From Echiichthys vipera (Eukaryota; Chordata; Actinopteri; Perciformes; Trachinidae), in contig OY829661.1 of NCBI GenBank assembly GCA_963691815.1, positions 620,001-684,000 on the forward strand: a DNA stretch of 64,000 nt. Reading direction: 5' to 3'. Below are positions 25,401 to 39,126 of the stretch, piece after piece (position 1 is the stretch's first letter; each line of letters opens with the position of its first letter). Below the pieces are notes generated by a model. That model was not told the origin of the DNA, searched no databases, and worked only from the letters and a program-made list of their open reading frames with translations. The position numbers and the translations under genes are program-made.

Positions 25401-26830
25401 AGAACTTTGACTTAACATTCTAGAACTGTGAATTAACATTCTAGAATCGTTACTTAACATTCTAGAACTTTAACTTAACATTCTAGAACTTTGACTTAAC
25501 ATTCTAGAACTGTGAATTAACATTCCTGAACTGACCTTCTCTGGAAACCCATGTCCCATGATGTCCTCCCAAGATCAGATTAATATGAACTCTAGTGAAT
25601 AGCATAATGCAGGATCATTAGAATATGTTAATGTGCACTTAACATACTAGGTATGTGACTTGAACCAGGATCAACATTCTAAAACTTTAAATTAACATTC
25701 TAGAACTATGATTTACCATTCCAATATTGTTACTTAACATTCTAGAACTTTGCCTAACATTTTAGATTTGTGATTCAACATTCTAGAATTGTTACTTAAC
25801 ATTCTAGAACTTTGACTTAACATTCTAGAACTGTGATTTAACATTCTAGAATTGTTACTTAACATTCTAGAACTTTGACTTAACCTTATAGAATCGTCAT
25901 TTAACATTCTTGAACCGACATTGTCTGGAAACCAATTTCCCTTGATGACCTACCAAGATCATATTAATATGAACTCTAGTGAAAAGCATAATGCAGGATC
26001 AAAGTAATATGTTTGTGTGCACTTAACATACCAGGTGTGTGACTTAAAATTTGAGAATTGTAACTTAACATTCTATAACTTTGCTTAATATTCTAGAATT
26101 GGGATTTAACATTCTAGAACTTTGACTTAACATTCTATAATTGTGATTTAACATTCTAGAACTTTGACTTAACATTCTATAATTGTGATTTAACATTCTA
26201 GAACTTTGACTTAACATTCTAGAACTTTGACTTAACATTCTAGAATTGTAAATTAACATACTTGAACCGACATTGTCTGGAAACCAATGTCCCTTGATGA
26301 CCTACCAAGATCATAATCATATGAACTCTAGTGAAAAGCATAATGCAGGATCAAAGTAATATGTATGTGTGCACTTAACATACCAGGTGTGTGACTTAAA
26401 ATTTGAGAATTGTAACTTAACATTCTAGAACTTTGACTTAACATTCTATAATTGTGATTTAACATTCTATAACTTTGACTTAACATTCTAGAACTGTGAA
26501 TTAACATTTCTGAACTAACCTTCTCTGGAAACCCATGTCCCATGATGTCCTCCCAAGATCAGATTAATATGAACTCTAGTGAATAGCATAATGCAGGATC
26601 ATTAGAATATGTTAATGTGCACTTAACGTACTAGGTATGTGACTTGAACTATGACTCAACATTCTAAAACTTTAAATTAACATTCTTGAACTACGATTTA
26701 CCATTCCAATATTGTTACTTAACATTCTAGAACTTTGACTTAACATTCTAGAACTTTGACTAAACATTCTAGAACTTTGACTTAACATTCTAGAACTGTG
26801 ATTTAACATTCTAGAATTGTTACTTACCTT
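22442..26830. repeat. Mixed A/B satellite region
   Basis: A spacers start at 22829, 23699, 24030, 24643, 25912 and 26264; B spacers at 23056, 23315, 24278, 24891, 25518 and 26512. The block 24030-24640 recurs at 26264-26876 at an offset of 2,234 bp; 23699 corresponds to 25912 at 2,213 bp, so exactly one monomer separates the two offsets. From 25030 to 25510 there is a spacer-free run in which the trio AAACTTTAAAT / TTGAACTATGATT / TTCCAATATTG is repeated. Confidence 0.87.
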
Positions 26831-27670
26831 CTAGAACTTTGACTTAACCTTATAGAATTGTCATTTAACATTCTTGAACCGACATTGTCTGGAAACCAAT
26901 GTCCCTTGATGACCTACCAAGATCATATTAAGATGAACTCTAGTAAAAAGCATAATGCAGGATCAAAGTAATATGTTCGTGTTTACTTAACATACCAGGT
27001 GTGTGACTTAAAATTTGAAAATTGTAACTTAACATTCTAGAACTTTGACTTAACATTCTAGAATTGTGATTTAACATTCTAGAACTTTGACTTAACATTC
27101 TATAATTGTGATTTAACATTCTAGAACTTTGACTTAACATTCTAGAATTGTAAATTAACATTCTTGAACCGACATTGTCTGGAAACCAATGTCCCTTGAT
27201 GACCTACCAAGATCATAATCATATGAACTCTAGTGAAAAGCATAATGCAGGATCAAAGTAATATGTATGTGTGCACTTAACATACCAGGTGTGTGACTTA
27301 AAATTTGAGAATTGTCACTTAACATTCTAGAACTTTGACTTAACATTCTATAATTGTGATTTAACATTCTATAACTTTGACTTAACATTCTAGAACTGTG
27401 AATTAACATTTCTGAACTGACCTTCTCTGGAAACCCATGTCCCATGATGTCCTCCCAAGATCAGATTAATATGAACTCTAGTGAATAGCATAATGCAGGA
27501 TCATTAGAATATGTTAATGTGCACTTAACGTACTAGGTATGTGACTTGAACTATGACTCAACATTCTAAAACTTTAAATTAACATTCTTGAACTATGATT
27601 TACCATTCCAATATTGTTACGTAACATTCTAGAACTTTTACTTAACATTCTAGAACTTTGACTAAACATT
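26831..27670. repeat. 840-bp tandem duplication, unit 1
   Basis: Spacers at 26876 (A), 27166 (A) and 27414 (B) recur at 27716, 28006 and 28254, all at +840. Forty 21-bp monomers also equal 840 bp. Both units share the variant GAGAATTGTCACTTAAC, which is not seen in the neighbouring A spacers. The left edge is near CTTAACCTTATAGAATTG. Confidence 0.92.
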
Positions 27671-28510
27671 CTAGAACTTTGACTTAACCTTATAGAATTG
27701 TCATTTAACATTCTTGAACCGACATTGTCTGGAAACCAATGTCCCTTGATGACCTACCAAGATCATATTAAGATGAACTCTAGTAAAAAGCATAATGCAG
27801 GATCAAAGTAATATGTTCGTGTTTACTTAACATACCAGGTGTGTGACTTAAAATTTGAAAATTGTAACTTAACATTCTAGAACTTTGACTTAACATTCTA
27901 GAATTGTGATTTAACATTCTAGAACTTTGACTTAACATTCTATAATTGTGATTTAACATTCTAGAACTTTGACTTAACATTCTAGAATTGTAAATTAACA
28001 TTCTTGAACCGACATTGTCTGGAAACCAATGTCCCTTGATGACCTACCAAGATCATAATCATATGAACTCTAGTGAAAAGCATAATGCAGGATCAAAGTA
28101 ATATGTATGTGTGCACTTAACATACCAGGTGTGTGACTTAAAATTTGAGAATTGTCACTTAACATTCTAGAACTTTGACTTAACATTCTATAATTGTGAT
28201 TTAACATTCTATAACTTTGACTTAACATTCTAGAACTGTGAATTAACATTTCTGAACTGACCTTCTCTGGAAACCCATGTCCCATGATGTCCTCCCAAGA
28301 TCAGATTAATATGAACTCTAGTGAATAGCATAATGCAGGATCATTAGAATATGTTAATGTGCACTTAACGTACTAGGTATGTGACTTGAACTATGACTCA
28401 ACATTCTAAAACTTTAAATTAACATTCTTGAACTATGATTTACCATTCCAATATTGTTACTTAACATTCTAGAACTTTGACTTAACATTCTAGAACTTTG
28501 ACTAAACATT
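27671..28510. repeat. 840-bp tandem duplication, unit 2
   Basis: Second unit of the pair; I saw no internal spacer differences from unit 1. At its right end the monomer run becomes longer than at the equivalent place in unit 1, where GACTTAACCTTATAG follows directly. The crossover that made the pair therefore fell in the monomer run. Confidence 0.92.
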
Positions 28511-28849
28511 CTAGAACTTTGACTTAACATTCTAGAACTGTGATTTAACATTCTAGAATTGTTACTTAACATTCTAGAACTTTGACTTAACCTTATAGAA
28601 TTGTCATTTAACATTCTTGAACCGACATTGTCTGGAAACCAATGTCCCTTGATGACCTACCAAGATCATATTAAGATGAACTCTAGTAAAAAGCATAATG
28701 CAGGATCAAAGTAATATGTTCGTGTTTACTTAACATACCAGGTGTGTGACTTAAAATTTGAAAATTGTAACTTAACATTCTAGAACTTTGACTTAACATT
28801 CTAGAATTGTGATTTAACATTCTAGAACTTTGACTTAACATTCTAGAAC

Positions 28850-29486
28850 TGTGAATTAACATTCCTGAACTGACCTTCTCTGGAAACCCATGTCCCATGA
28901 TGTCCTCCCAAGATCAGATTGATATGAACTCTAGTGAATAGCATAATGCAGGATCATTAGAATATGTTAATGTGCACTTAACATACTAGGTATGTGACTT
29001 GAACTATGACTCAACATTCTACAACTTTAAATTAACATTCTTGAACTATGATTTACCATTCCAATATTGTTACTTAACATTCTAGAACTTTGACTTAACA
29101 TTCTAGAACTTTGACTAAACATTCTAGAACTTTGACTTAACATTCTAAAACTTTAAATTAACATTCTTGAACTATGATTTACCATTCCAATATTGTTACT
29201 TAACATTCTAGAACTTTGACTTAACATTCTAGAACTTTGACTAAACATTCTAGAACTTTGACTTAACATTCTAGAACCATGATTTACCATTCCAATATTG
29301 TTACTTAACATTCTAGAACTTTGCATAACATTTTAGATCTGTGATTCAACATTCTAGAATTGTTACTTAACATTCTAGAACTTTAACTTAACATTCTAGA
29401 ACTGTGAATTAACATTCTAGAATCGTTACTTAACATTCTAGAACTTTAACTTAACATTCTAGAACTTTGACTTAACATTCTAGAAC
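28850..29486. repeat. 637-bp tandem duplication, unit 1
   Basis: B spacers at 28867, 29504 and 30141 are equally spaced at 637 bp. The first two carry the uncommon GATTGATATGAAC form and the same flanking run with ATTCTACAACTTTAAAT and GAACCATGATTTACC. The third spacer has returned to GATTAATATG, which places the right edge of the duplication inside it. Confidence 0.92.
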
Positions 29487-30123
29487 TGTGAATTAACATT
29501 CCTGAACTGACCTTCTCTGGAAACCCATGTCCCATGATGTCCTCCCAAGATCAGATTGATATGAACTCTAGTGAATAGCATAATGCAGGATCATTAGAAT
29601 ATGTTAATGTGCACTTAACATACTAGGTATGTGACTTGAACTATGACTCAACATTCTACAACTTTAAATTAACATTCTTGAACTATGATTTACCATTCCA
29701 ATATTGTTACTTAACATTCTAGAACTTTGACTTAACATTCTAGAACTTTGACTAAACATTCTAGAACTTTGACTTAACATTCTAAAACTTTAAATTAACA
29801 TTCTTGAACTATGATTTACCATTCCAATATTGTTACTTAACATTCTAGAACTTTGACTTAACATTCTAGAACTTTGACTAAACATTCTAGAACTTTGACT
29901 TAACATTCTAGAACCATGATTTACCATTCCAATATTGTTACTTAACATTCTAGAACTTTGCATAACATTTTAGATCTGTGATTCAACATTCTAGAATTGT
30001 TACTTAACATTCTAGAACTTTAACTTAACATTCTAGAACTGTGAATTAACATTCTAGAATCGTTACTTAACATTCTAGAACTTTAACTTAACATTCTAGA
30101 ACTTTGACTTAACATTCTAGAAC
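29487..30123. repeat. 637-bp tandem duplication, unit 2
   Basis: Repeats 28850-29486 in the same order; for example GATTTACCATTCC at 29281 is at 29918 here. I saw no difference between the units. As elsewhere in this region, the unit is spacer B plus a long monomer run without an A spacer. Confidence 0.92.
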
Positions 30124-30856
30124 TGTGAATTAACATTCCTGAACTGACCTTCTCTGGAAACCCATGTCCCATGATGTCCTCCCAAGATCAGATTAATATG
30201 AACTCTAGTGAATAGCATAATGCAGGATCATTAGAATATGTTAATGTGCACTTAACATACTAGGTATGTGACTTGAACCAGGATCAACATTCTAAAACTT
30301 TAAATTAACATTCTAGAACTATGATTTACCATTCCAATATTGTTACTTAACATTCTAGAACTTTGCCTAACATTTTAGATTTGTGATTCAACATTCTAGA
30401 ATTGTTACTTAACATTCTAGAACTTTGACTTAACATTCTAGAACTGTGATTTAACATTCTAGAATTGTTACTTAACATTCTAGAACTTTGACTTAACCTT
30501 ATAGAATCGTCATTTAACATTCTTGAACCGACATTGTCTGGAAACCAATTTCCCTTGATGACCTACCAAGATCATATTAATATGAACTCTAGTGAAAAGC
30601 ATAATGCAGGATCAAAGTAATATGTTTGTGTGCACTTAACATACCAGGTGTGTGACTTAAAATTTGAGAATTGTAACTTAACATTCTATAACTTTGACTT
30701 AATATTCTAGAATTGGGATTTAACATTCTAGAACTTTGACTTAACATTCTATAATTGTGATTTAACATTCTAGAACTTTGACTTAACATTCTATAATTGT
30801 GATTTAATATTCTAGAACTTTGACTTAACATTCTAGAATTGTAAATTAACATTCTT

Positions 30857-32208
30857 GAACCGACATTATCTTGAAACCAATGTCCCTTGATGACCTACCA
30901 AGATCATAATCATATGAACTCTAGTGAAAAGCATAATGCAGGATCAAAGTAATATGTATGTGTGCACTTAACATACCAGGTGTGTGACTTAAAATTTGAG
31001 AATTGTAACTTAACATTCTAGAACTTTGACTTAACATTCTATAATTGTGATTTAACATTCTATAACTTTGACTTAACATTCTAGAACTGTGAATTAACAT
31101 TTCTGAACTGACCTTCTCTGGAAACCCATGTCCCATGATGTCCTCCCAAGATCAGATTAATATGAACTCTAGTGAATAGCATAATGCAGGATCATTAGAA
31201 TATGTTAATGTGCAATTAACGTACTAGGTATGTGACTTGAACTATGACTCAACATTCTAAAACTTTAAATTAACATTCTTGAACTATGATTTACCATTCC
31301 AATATTGTTACTTAACATTCTAGAACTTTGACTTAACATTCTAGAACTTTGACTAAACATTCTAGAACTTTGACTTAACATTCTAGAACTGTGATTTAAC
31401 ATTCTGGAATTGTTACTTAACATTCTAGAACTTTGACTTAACCTTATAGAATTGTCATTTAACATTCTTGAACCGACATTGTCTGGAAACCAATGTCCCT
31501 TGATGACCTACCAAGATCATATTAAGATGAACTCTAGTAAAAAGCATAATGCAGGATCAAAGTAATATGTTCGTGTTTACTTAACATACCAGGTGTGTGA
31601 CTTAAAATTTGAAAATTGTAACTTAACATTCTAGAACTTTGACTTAACATTCTAGAATTGTGATTTAACATTCTAGAACTTTGACTTAACATTCTAGAAC
31701 TGTGAATTAACATTCCTGAACTGACCTTCTCTGGAAACCCATGTCCCATGATGTCCTCCCAAGATCAGATTGATATGAACTCTAGTGAATAGCATAATGC
31801 AGGATCATTAGAATATGTTAATGTGCACTTAACATACTAGGTATGTGACTTGAACTATGACTCAACATTCTACAACTTTAAATTAACATTCTTGAACTAT
31901 GATTTACCATTCCAATATTGTTACTTAACATTCTATAACTTTGACTTAACATTCTAGAACTTTGACTAAACATTCTAGAACTTTGACTTAACATTCTAAA
32001 ACTTTAAATTAACATTCTTGAACTATGATTTACCATTCCAATATTGTTACTTAACATTCTAGAACTTTGACTTAACATTCTAGAACTTTGACTAAACATT
32101 CTAGAACTTTGACTTAACATTCTAGAACTGTGATTTAACATTCTAGAATTGTTACTTAACATTCTAGAACTTTGACTTAACCTTATAGAATTGTCATTTA
32201 ACATTCTT
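30857..32208. repeat. Recurrent A-B-A-B module (248/365/248 bp spacing)
   Basis: Spacers at 30857 (A), 31105 (B), 31470 (A) and 31718 (B) have intervals of 248, 365 and 248 bp. The same order and exact intervals occur at 24030, 28006, 37638, 44791 and 51572. The first A spacer is the ATAATCATATG subtype and the second is the TTAAGATG subtype. The extended match 30551-32250 to 37332-39030 has an offset of 6,781 bp. Confidence 0.88.
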
Positions 32209-34815
32209 GAACCGACATTGTCTGGAAACCAATGTCCCTTGATGACCTACCAAGATCATATTAATATGAACTCCCGTGAAAAGCATAATGCAGGATCTAA
32301 GTAATATGTTTGTGTGCACTTAACATACCAGGTGTGTGACTTAAAATTTGAGAATTGTAACTTAACATTCTATAACTTTGACTTAACATTCTAGAATTGT
32401 GAATTAACATTTCTGAACTGACCTTCTCTGGAAACCCATGTCCCATGATGTCCTCCCAAGATCAGATTAATATGAACTCTAGTGAATAGCATAATGCAGG
32501 ATCATTAGAATATGTTAATGTGCATTTAACATTCTAGGTATGTGACTTGAACCAGGATCAACATTCTAAAACTTTAAATTAACATTCTAAAACTATGATT
32601 TACCATTCCAATATTGTTACTTAACATTCTAGAACTTTGCATAACATTTTAGATTTGTGATTCAACATTCTAGAATTGTTACTTAACATTCTAGAACTTT
32701 GACTTAACATTCTAGAACTGTGAATTAACATTCTAGAATCGTTACTTAACATTCTAGAACTTTAACTTAACATTCTATAACTTTGACTTAACATTCTAGA
32801 ACTGTGAATTAACATTCCTGAACTGACCTTCTCTGGAAACCCATGTCCCATGATGTCCTCCCAAGATCAGATTAATATGAACTCTAGTGAATAGCATAAT
32901 GCAGGATCATTAGAATATGTTAATGTGCACTTAACATACTAGGTATGTGACTTGAACCAGGATCAATATTCTAAAACTTTAAATTAACATTCTAGAACTA
33001 TGATTTACCATTCCAATATTGTTTCTTAACATTCTAGAACTTTGCCTAACATTTTAGATTTGTGATTCAACATTCTAGAATTGTTACTTAACATTCTAGA
33101 ACTTTGACTTAACATTCTAGAACTGTGATTTAACATTCTAGAATTGTTACTTAACATTCTAGAACTTTGACTTAACCTTATAGAATCGTCATTTAACATT
33201 CTTGAACCGACATTGTCTGGAAACCAATTTCCCTTGATGACCTACCAAGATCATATTAAAATGAACTCTAGTGAAAAGCATAATGCAGGATCAAAGTAAT
33301 ATGTTTGTGTGCACTTAACATACCAGGTGTGTGACTTAAAATTTGAGAATTGTAACTTAACATTCTATAACTTTGACTTAATATTCTAGAATTGGGATTT
33401 AACATTCTAGAACTTTGACTTACAATTCTATAATTGTGATTTAACATTCTAGAACTTTGACTTAACATTCTATAATTGTGAATTAACATTCCTGAACTTT
33501 GACTTAACATTTTAGAATTGTAGATTAACATTCTTGAACCGACATTGTCTGGAAACCAATGTCCCTTGATGACCTACCAAGATCATAATCATATGAACTC
33601 TAGTGAAAAGCATAATGCAGGATCAAAGTAATATGTATGTGTGCACTTAACATACCAGGTGTGTGACTTAAAATTTGAGAATTGTAACTTAACATTCTAG
33701 AACTTTGACTTAACATTCTATAATTGTGATTTAACATTCTATAATTTTGACTTTACATTCTAGAACTGTGAATTAACATTTCTGAACTGACCTTCTCTGG
33801 AAACCCATGTCCCATGATGTCCTCCCAAGATCAGATTAATATGAACTCTAGTGAATAGCATAATGCAGGATCATTAGAATATGTTAATGTGCACTTAACG
33901 TACTAGGTATGTGACTTGAACTATGACTCAACATTCTAAAACTTTAAATTAACATTCTTGAACTATGATTTACCATTCCAATATTGTTACTTAACATTCT
34001 AGAACTTTGACTTAACATTCTAGAACTTTGACTAAACATTCTAGAACTTTGACTTAACATTCTAGAACTGTGATTTAACATTCTAGAATTGTTACTTAAC
34101 ATTCTAGAACTTTGACTTAACCTTATAGAATTGTCATTTAACATTCTTGAACCGACATTGTCTGGAAACCAATGTCCCTTGATGACCTACCAAGATCATA
34201 TTAAGATGAACTCTAGTAAAAAGCATAATGCAGGATAAAAGTAATATGTTCGTGTTTACTTAACATACCAGGTGTGTGACTTAAAATTTGAAAATTGTAA
34301 CTTAACATTCTAGAACTTTGACTTAACATTCTAGAACTGTGAATTAACATTCCTGAACTGACCTTCTCTGGAAACCCATGTCCCATGATGTCCTCCCAAG
34401 ATCAGATTGATATGAACTCTAGTGAATAGCATAATGCAGGATCATTAGAATATGTTAATGTGCACTTAACATACTAGGTATGTGACTTGAACCAGGATCA
34501 ACATTCTAAAACTTTAAATTAACATTCTAAAACTATGATTTACCATTCCAATATTGTTACTTAACATTCTAGAACTTTGCATAACATTTTAGATTTGTGA
34601 TTCAACATTCTAGAATTGTTACTTAACATTCTAGAACTTTGACTTAACATTCTAGAACTGTGAATTAACATTCTAGAATCGTTACTTAACATTCTAGAAC
34701 TTTAACTTAACATTCTATAACTTTGACTTAACATTCTAGAACTGTGAATTAACATTCCTGAACTGACCTTCTCTGGAAACCCATGTCCCATGATGTCCTC
34801 CCAAGATCAGATTAA

Positions 34816-35896
34816 TATGAACTCTAGTGAATAGCATAATGCAGGATCATTAGAATATGTTAATGTGCACTTAACATACTAGGTATGTGACTTGAACCAG
34901 GATCAACATTCTAAAACTTTAAATTAACATTCTAGAACTATGATTTACCATTCCAATATTGTTACTTAACATTCTAGAACTTTGCCTAACATTTTAGATT
35001 TGTGATTCAATTTTCTAGAATTGTTACTTAACATTCTAGAACTTTGACTTAACATTCTAGAACTTTGACTTAACCTTATAGAATTGTCATTTAACATTCT
35101 TGAACCGACATTGTCTGGAAACCAATGTCCCTTGATGACCTACCAAGATCATATTAAGATGAACTCTAGTAAAAAGCATAATGCAGGATCAAAGTAATAT
35201 GTTCGTGTTTACTTAACATACCAGGTGTGTGACTTAAAATTTGAAAATTGTAACTTAACATTCTAGAACTTTGACTTAACATTCTAGAATTGTGATTTAA
35301 CATTCTAGAACTTTGACTTAACATTCTAGAACTGTGAATTAACATTCCTGAACTGACCTTCTCTGGAAACCCATGTCCCATGATGTCCTCCCAAGATTAG
35401 ATTGATATGAACTCTAGTGAATAGCATAATGCAGGATCATTAGAATATGTTAATGTGCACTTAACATACTAGGTATGTGACTTGAACTATGACTCAACAT
35501 TCTACAACTTTAAATTAACATTCTTGAACTATGATTTACCATTCCAATATTGTTACTTAACATTCTATAACTTTGACTTAACATTCTAGAACTTTGACTA
35601 AACATTCTAGAACTTTGACTTAACATTCTAAAACTTTAAATTAACATTCTTGAACTATGATTTACCATTCCAATATTGTTACTTAACATTCTAGAACTTT
35701 GACTTAACATTCTAGAACTTTGACTAAACATTCTAGAACTTTGACTTAACATTCTGGAACTGTGATTTAACATTCTAGAATTGTTACTTAACATTCTAGA
35801 ACTTTGACTTAACCTCATAGAATTGTCATTTAACATTCTTGAACCGACATTGTCTGGAAACCAATGTCCCTTGATGACCTACCAAGATCATATTAA
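34816..35896. repeat. 1,081-bp tandem duplication, unit 1 (in copy 1)
   Basis: Spacers at 35102 (A), 35350 (B) and 35841 (A-to-B chimera) recur at 36183, 36431 and 36922, all at +1,081. The uncommon CAATTTTCTAG at 35009 recurs at 36090. The left edge lies in the B spacer that starts at 34760, which is B on both sides of its core, while its equivalent at 35841 is A on the left and B on the right. The chimera is therefore the junction of this duplication. Confidence 0.9.
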
Positions 35897-35980
35897 TATG
35901 AACTCTAGTGAATAGCATAATGCAGGATCATTAGAATATGTTAATGTGCACTTAACATACTAGGTATGTGACTTGAACCA
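35841..35980 (+). repeat. A-to-B chimeric spacer
   Basis: The left half is A (GAACCGACATTGTCTGG, GACCTACC, GATCATATT). After the core it is B (GTGAATAGC, ATTAGAATATG, CATACTAGG, then GAACCAGGATC). It is the reciprocal of the B-to-A chimeras and sits at the join of the 1,081-bp tandem pair. Copies are at 36922, 38990 and, in the second 13-kb segment, 49775, 50856 and 52924. Confidence 0.9.
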
Positions 35981-36977
35981 GGATCAACATTCTAAAACTT
36001 TAAATTAACATTCTAGAACTATGATTTACCATTCCAATATTGTTACTTAACATTCTAGAACTTTGCCTAACATTTTAGATTTGTGATTCAATTTTCTAGA
36101 ATTGTTACTTAACATTCTAGAACTTTGACTTAACATTCTAGAACTTTGACTTAACCTTATAGAATTGTCATTTAACATTCTTGAACCGACATTGTCTGGA
36201 AACCAATGTCCCTTGATGACCTATCAAGATCATATTAAGATGAACTCTAGTAAAAAGCATAATGCAGGATCAAAGTAATATGTTCTGGTTTACTTAACAT
36301 ACCAGGTGTGTGACTTAAAATTTGAAAATTGTAACTTAACATTCTAGAACTTTGACTTAACATTCTAGAATTGTGATTTAACATTCTAGAACTTTGACTT
36401 AACATTCTAGAACTGTGAATTAACATTCCTGAACTGACCTTCTCTGGAAACCCATGTCCCATGATGTCCTCCCAAGATCAGATTGATATGAACTCTAGTG
36501 AATAGCATAATGCAGGATCATTAGAATATGTTAATGTGCACTTAACATACTAGGTATGTGACTTGAACTATGACTCAACATTCTACAACTTTAAATTAAC
36601 ATTCTTGAACTATGATTTACCATTCCAATATTGTTACTTAACATTCTATAACTTTGACTTAACATTCTAGAACTTTGACTAAACATTCTAGAACTTTGAC
36701 TTAACATTCTAAAACTTTAAATTAACATTCTTGAACTATGATTTACCATTCCAATATTGTTACTTAACATTCTAGAACTTTGACTTAACATTCTAGAACT
36801 TTGACTAAACATTCTAGAACTTTGACTTAACATTCTAGAACTGTGATTTAACATTCTAGAATTGTTACTTAACATTCTAGAACTTTGACTTAACCTCATA
36901 GAATTGTCATTTAACATTCTTGAACCGACATTGTCTGGAAACCAATGTCCCTTGATGACCTACCAAGATCATATTAA
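35897..36977. repeat. 1,081-bp tandem duplication, unit 2 (in copy 1)
   Basis: Second unit, ending in another A-to-B chimeric spacer at 36922. Small differences from unit 1 include GTTCTGGTTTAC near 36282 against GTTCGTGTTTAC, and ATTCTGGAACTG near 35754 against ATTCTAGAACTG near 36835. The same pair is present in copy 2 at 48750-50911. Confidence 0.9.
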
Positions 36978-37060
36978 TATGAACTCTAGTGAATAGCATA
37001 ATGCAGGATCATTAGAATATGTTAATGTGCACTTAACATACTAGGTATGTGACTTGAACC
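36922..37060 (+). repeat. A-to-B chimeric spacer
   Basis: Same composite as at 35841, at +1,081, and preceded by the same private CTTAACCTCATAG monomer. The sequence downstream differs (CAACATTCTAG instead of CAATTTTCTAG). Confidence 0.9.
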
Positions 37061-38989
37061 AGGATCAACATTCTAAAACTTTAAATTAACATTCTAGAAC
37101 TATGATTTACCATTCCAATATTGTTACTTAACATTCTAGAACTTTGCCTAACATTTTAGATTTGTGATTCAACATTCTAGAATTGTTACTTAACATTCTA
37201 GAACTTTGACTTAACATTCTAGAACTGTGATTTAACATTCTAGAATTGTTACTTAACATTCTAGAACTTTGACTTAACCTTATAGAATCGTCATTTAACA
37301 TTCTTGAACCGACATTGTCTGGAAACCAATTTCCCTTGATGACCTACCAAGATCATATTAATATGAACTCTAGTGAAAAGCATAATGCAGGATCAAAGTA
37401 ATATGTTTGTGTGCACTTAACATACCAGGTGTGTGACTTAAAATTTGAGAATTGTAACTTAACATTCTATAACTTTGACTTAATATTCTAGAATTGTGAT
37501 TTAACATTCTAGAACTTTGACTTAACATTCTATAATTGTGATTTAACATTCTAGAACTTTGACTTAACATTCTATAATTGTGATTTAACATTCTAGAACT
37601 TTAACTTAACATTCTAGAATTGTAAATTAACATTCTTGAACCGACATTGTCTGGAAACCAATGTCCCTTGATGACCTACCAAGATCATAATCATATGAAC
37701 TCTAGTGAAAAGCATAATGCAGGATCAAAGTAATATGTATGTGTGCACTTAACATACCAGGTGTGTGACTTAAAATTTGAGAATTGTAACTTAACATTCT
37801 AGAACTTTGACTTAACATTCTATAATTGTGATTTAACATTCTATAACTTTGACTTAACATTCTAGAACTGTGAATTAACATTTCTGAACTGACCTTCTCT
37901 GGAAACCCATGTCCCATGATGTCCTCCCAAGATCAGATTAATATGAACTCTAGTGAATAGCATAATGCAGGATCATTAGAATATGTTAATGTGCACTTAA
38001 CGTACTAGGTATGTGACTTGAACTATGACTCAACATTCTAAAACTTTAAATTAACATTCTTGAACTATGATTTACCATTCCAATATTGTTACTTAACATT
38101 CTAGAACTTTGACTTAACATTCTAGAACTTTGACTAAACATTCTAGAACTTTGACTTAACATTCTAGAACTGTGATTTAACATTCTAGAATTGTTACTTA
38201 ACATTCTAGAACTTTGACTTAACCTTATAGAATTGTCATTTAACATTCTTGAACCGACATTGTCTGGAAACCAATGTCCCTTGATGACCTACCAAGATCA
38301 TATTAAGATGAACTCTAGTAAAAAGCATAATGCAGGATCAAAGTAATATGTTCGTGTTTACTTAACATACCAGGTGTGTGACCTAAAATTTGAAAATTGT
38401 AACTTAACATTCTAGAACTTTGACTTAACATTCTAGAATTGTGATTTAACATTCTAGAACTTTGACTTAACATTCTAGAACTGTGAATTCACATTCCTGA
38501 ACTGACCTTCTCTGGAAACCCATGTCCCATGATGTCCTCCCAAGATTAGATTGATATGAACTCTAGTGAATAGCATAATGCAGGATCATTAGAATATGTT
38601 AATGTGCACTTAACATACTAGGTATGTGACTTGAACTATGACTCAACATTCTACAACTTTAAATTAACATTCTTGAACTATGATTTACCATTCCAATATT
38701 GTTACTTAACATTCTATAACTTTGACTTAACATTCTAGAACTTTGACTAAACATTCTAGAACTTTGACTTAACATTCTAAAACTTTAAATTAACATTCTT
38801 GAACTATGATTTACCATTCCAATATTGTTACTTAACATTCTAGAACTTTGACTTAAAATTCTAGAACTTTGACTAAACATTCTAGAACTTTGACTTAACA
38901 TTCTAGAACTGTGATTTAACATTCTAGAATTGTTACTTAACATTCTAGAACTTTGACTTAACCTTATAGAATTGTCATTTAACATTCTT

Positions 38990-39126
38990 GAACCGACATT
39001 GTCTGGAAACCAATGTCCCTTGATGACCTACCAAGATCATATTAATATGAACTCTAGTGAATAGCATAATGCAGGATCATTAAGAATATGTTAATGTGCA
39101 CTTAACATACTAGGTATGTGACTTGA
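38990..39126 (+). repeat. A-to-B chimeric spacer with one-base insertion
   Basis: A left half and B right half, with ATTAAGAATATG instead of ATTAGAATATG in the B half. It ends the A-B-A-B module that began at 37638. Its copy is at 52924. Confidence 0.88.

Noticed and set aside
30589..30852. Recurrent minus-strand frames with a shared carboxy end (SHTPGMLSAHKHITLILHYAFH), suggesting a gene family
   Set aside because: The shared end is the translated 5' part of spacers A and B, so the similarity only reflects spacer homology. The same DNA is interrupted by indels and stops in many copies, with no pattern of synonymous change visible.
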